Shown in pieces: positions 39,379 to 40,897 of a stretch of DNA of 40,897 nt (position 1 is its first letter; each line of letters begins with the position of its first letter). The DNA is taken from NCBI GenBank assembly GCA_964458485.1, contig CAYWJA010000012.1:1-40897 (forward strand), in the 5' to 3' direction. Source of the DNA: CAYWJA01 sp964458485. GTDB taxonomy: Bacteria; Patescibacteriota; Gracilibacteria; UM-FILTER-43-11. The notes below the pieces were generated by a model, which saw nothing but the letters and a program-made list of their open reading frames with translations, searched no databases and was not told where the DNA came from. A program made the translations under genes and the position numbers.

Positions 39379-39557
39379 TGTCATTCCCGCGAAGGCGGGA
39401 ATCTGAATAATGTTATTATGAATATTCAGCTAATTTACCAATTATCCTATTTACCGATCGTACGGTTAATAGTCGCATATTCAGATAATTTGAATATAAG
39501 TAAATGAGTAGTGATACAATTCCTCAATCATCGGATTCCCGCCTTCGCGGGAATGAC
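39379..39557. repeat. Foldback element G (179 bp)
   Basis: Begins TGTCATTCCCGCGAAGGCGGGAA and ends TTCCCGCCTTCGCGGGAATGACA: perfectly matched ends of the CGCGAAGGCG kind. The core is more diverged (TTTACCGATCGTACGG). A partial extra TGTCATTCCC stands just to the left (39367-39376). It lies upstream of purD; together with flanks it fills the gap. Confidence 0.88.
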
Positions 39558-39589
39558 AAAAAGTGGATCCAGAAAACAGAATTTAATCA

Positions 39590-40348
39590 TTAAATCAAAT
39601 CATCCCCATATCTCATATTAAACACCCTAACTGACATTTGTATTTCCTCATGTGTATCAAGGATTCTTACTGTCACAACCCCCTCATGATCTCCAATTTT
39701 CCCGACTACTTTAATCTTTCCATGTGTTTTTGTAAAAATTTCATTTTTACACCACGGATCTTTCATAATTTCTGGAATAGTACGTAAAGATGGATCAATC
39801 ATTTTTTTAAACTCATCTAATGGAATTTCAGTGGGTTCCCCATCAGGTTTCATAATTTCCACAACATCATCCTCAAAACTACAAACATAAACACGGCCAA
39901 AAGTAACAGTTATAGGCTGGTCCCCACGCCTAGGACACTCCATTATTTCTTCTGTAGTTCGGAGTGTTGAATCGGTCATTTTCCTGAATTCATTCAGTGC
40001 TACATTTTCAGTACCATTATCGTGCTCCATACGTACCATTTCTCCATCAAAATTAACAACACGTACAATCCCTAAAGCGGGGGTATTAACAGTATCACCA
40101 GCTTCTGGTTTTTCCATAATCTGATCTTTGGTGCGGAGTATTATATTTTTAAATGCATGCCTAAATCCATCAACAGATAATTCAATAAAATCCTCAAGCT
40201 TTCTACCATCATCGAAGCGCACTCTCATTTTATCACCATCAATTTTATCAATTCTAACTACAGAACCATTTTTAATCATAAATTCATCTTTAACTTCCGG
40301 ATTTTCCAAAATATCCTCTGTGGTTTTTGGTGGATTAGATGGGGACAT
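39590..40348 (-). CDS. Unrecognised protein of four ~60-aa beta-type modules
   Basis: 252 aa. The pattern T.EILE.P...D.....G.V..V...DGD.V.V...DG......L..FR... repeats four times: units start near residues 9, 70, 130 and 190 (TTEDILENPEVKDEF, TKDQIMEKPEAGD, TTEEIMECPRRGD, TIPEIMKDPWCKNE). Each looks like a small SH3/KOW-type barrel followed by a helix (LSVDGFRHAFKN, LNEFRKMTDSTLR, LDEFKKMIDPSLR). No signal peptide. Function unknown. It follows a one-module relative by 5 nt and is surely in one operon with it. Confidence 0.75.
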   Translation of the reverse strand: MSPSNPPKTTEDILENPEVKDEFMIKNGSVVRIDKIDGDKMRVRFDDGRKLEDFIELSVDGFRHAFKNIILRTKDQIMEKPEAGDTVNTPALGIVRVVNFDGEMVRMEHDNGTENVALNEFRKMTDSTLRTTEEIMECPRRGDQPITVTFGRVYVCSFEDDVVEIMKPDGEPTEIPLDEFKKMIDPSLRTIPEIMKDPWCKNEIFTKTHGKIKVVGKIGDHEGVVTVRILDTHEEIQMSVRVFNMRYGDDLI

Positions 40349-40353
40349 TCAAA

Positions 40354-40752
40354 TTAATTAATTTTTATATCAAGAGCACTGCCTATAATTTGCCTAAAGG
40401 CAATTAAATTGACTGGCAATATATTACATGAGTCTTTAGGGATTTGTATATAAACCCTGTCTTCATCTCGGTCGACTACCTCTACTGTTCTACCATCTGT
40501 CGCAGGAATTACATCGCCTATTTGAGGATCATCAAGTATTTGTTTTAATAATCTTGCATTTTTTCCAAATAAAGCCATGGCATTGTCTATATTTACCTCA
40601 AAGGGGCCTTCCTTATTAATAAACATAAGGCACATTTTTCCAATTCTTTGTTTTACTTCAACTAGCTCTGATCGGACAGACATGAAAAAATCATTTTCAG
40701 GGGTACCAAATATATCAGAAATTTCTTTGTATAAAATTTGTTTAGAGGGCAT
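40354..40752 (-). CDS. Unrecognised 132-aa protein with one such module
   Basis: The second half, QILDDPQIGDVIPATDGRTV then VEVVDRDEDRVYIQIP and VNLIAFRQIIGSALDIKIN, fits one unit of the downstream protein's repeats. The first half (SDIFGTPENDFFMSVRSELV) is different. First gene of a two-gene operon with its own promoter. Function unknown. Confidence 0.7.
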   Translation of the reverse strand: MPSKQILYKEISDIFGTPENDFFMSVRSELVEVKQRIGKMCLMFINKEGPFEVNIDNAMALFGKNARLLKQILDDPQIGDVIPATDGRTVEVVDRDEDRVYIQIPKDSCNILPVNLIAFRQIIGSALDIKIN

Positions 40753-40772
40753 AATTTTTAATTAAGGTCATT

Positions 40773-40848
40773 AATTTAATATAAAATATGAAATATGTCA
40801 ATATTTCTAGTCTGTAAATTTGATTTTTTAGTAAAAATTTGTTATAAT
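40773..40848. promoter_or_regulatory. Divergent promoter pair
   Basis: Leftward: TTGACA (minus, 40796-40801), 17 nt, TAAATT (40773-40778). Rightward: TTGATT (40820-40825), 17 nt, TATAAT (40843-40848), leader about 22 nt to the ATG at 40877. Confidence 0.6.
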
Positions 40849-40876
40849 TATAAGATAGACCTTAATTTATTTAACC

Positions 40877-40897
40877 ATGGCAAAATCAAAAAAAGCA
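40877..40897 (+). CDS. Start of a gene cut by the window edge
   Basis: ATG GCA AAA TCA AAA AAA GCA (MAKSKKA), seven codons after a good promoter. Basic start; identity cannot be told. Confidence 0.5.

Noticed and set aside
1..40897. Alternative genetic code (UGA as glycine, as in Gracilibacteria)
   Set aside because: UGA ends intact, full-length genes here, for example at 1314-1316, in tsaD and in rsmH, and no conserved gene needs UGA read-through.

Overview
This looks like the chromosome of an AT-rich, small-genome bacterium, most likely from the Candidate Phyla Radiation or a related lineage. A Peregrinibacteria-like assignment is a guess from gene content, not shown. Reasons: mixed conserved single-copy genes (clpP, gatB, tmk, gdhA, alr, rsmH-ftsL, lgt, tsaD, nadB, mtaB, purD) lie between many unrecognised proteins; UGA is a normal stop; most starts have A-rich leaders without a Shine-Dalgarno sequence. 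No rRNA, tRNA, CRISPR array, transposase or phage gene was seen.

Layout. 1-8.1 kb: a PrsW-like membrane protease, a large surface protein, clpP, a rhuM cassette flanked by a second copy of the gatB 3' end, and gatB. 8.3-14.5 kb: a Fic-HTH protein with operator-like repeats, a tiny promoter/ORF/terminator unit, and three unrecognised proteins, one of 904 aa with possible glutamate-cysteine-ligase/amidoligase-like motifs. 14.5-18.2 kb: a CHASE2 adenylate cyclase and, one gene away, a stand-alone cyclic-nucleotide-binding protein. 18.4-24.9 kb: a lipoprotein, tmk, a YqeY-like protein, gdhA, alr and ftsL/rsmH. 25-28 kb: a strongly GC-rich, Cys-rich SLH-like lipoprotein that shares its C-terminal half with the AT-rich surface protein at 1.5 kb. 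28.2-31.4 kb: an ncRNA candidate, a 520-aa unknown, two small genes with divergent promoters, and lgt. 31.7-39.3 kb: tsaD, nadB, a second PrsW-like protease, a NifU-domain protein, mtaB and purD. 39.6 kb-end: two adjacent genes built of repeated ~60-aa modules and the first codons of another gene.

The most unusual content is the repeat landscape. (1) Seven copies of a 180-bp (one 83-bp) foldback element begin TGTCAT and end ATGACA; the terminal hairpins change sequence between copies while both ends usually stay matched. (2) A second foldback family has two copies. (3) At least fifteen intergenic gaps carry inverted repeats whose arms are tandem copies of one short word, a different word at nearly every locus, often running right up to the start codon. 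(4) One word family (CAGGCGTCAGACGT) also lies inside rsmH, tsaD and mtaB in the same reading frame, adding the peptide (IQAS)GVRRQTS to three RNA-modification enzymes; another palindrome sits inside nadB. Several unrecognised genes instead have clean sigma70-type promoters with short leaders, often as back-to-back pairs. This suggests two gene classes with different boundary architecture.
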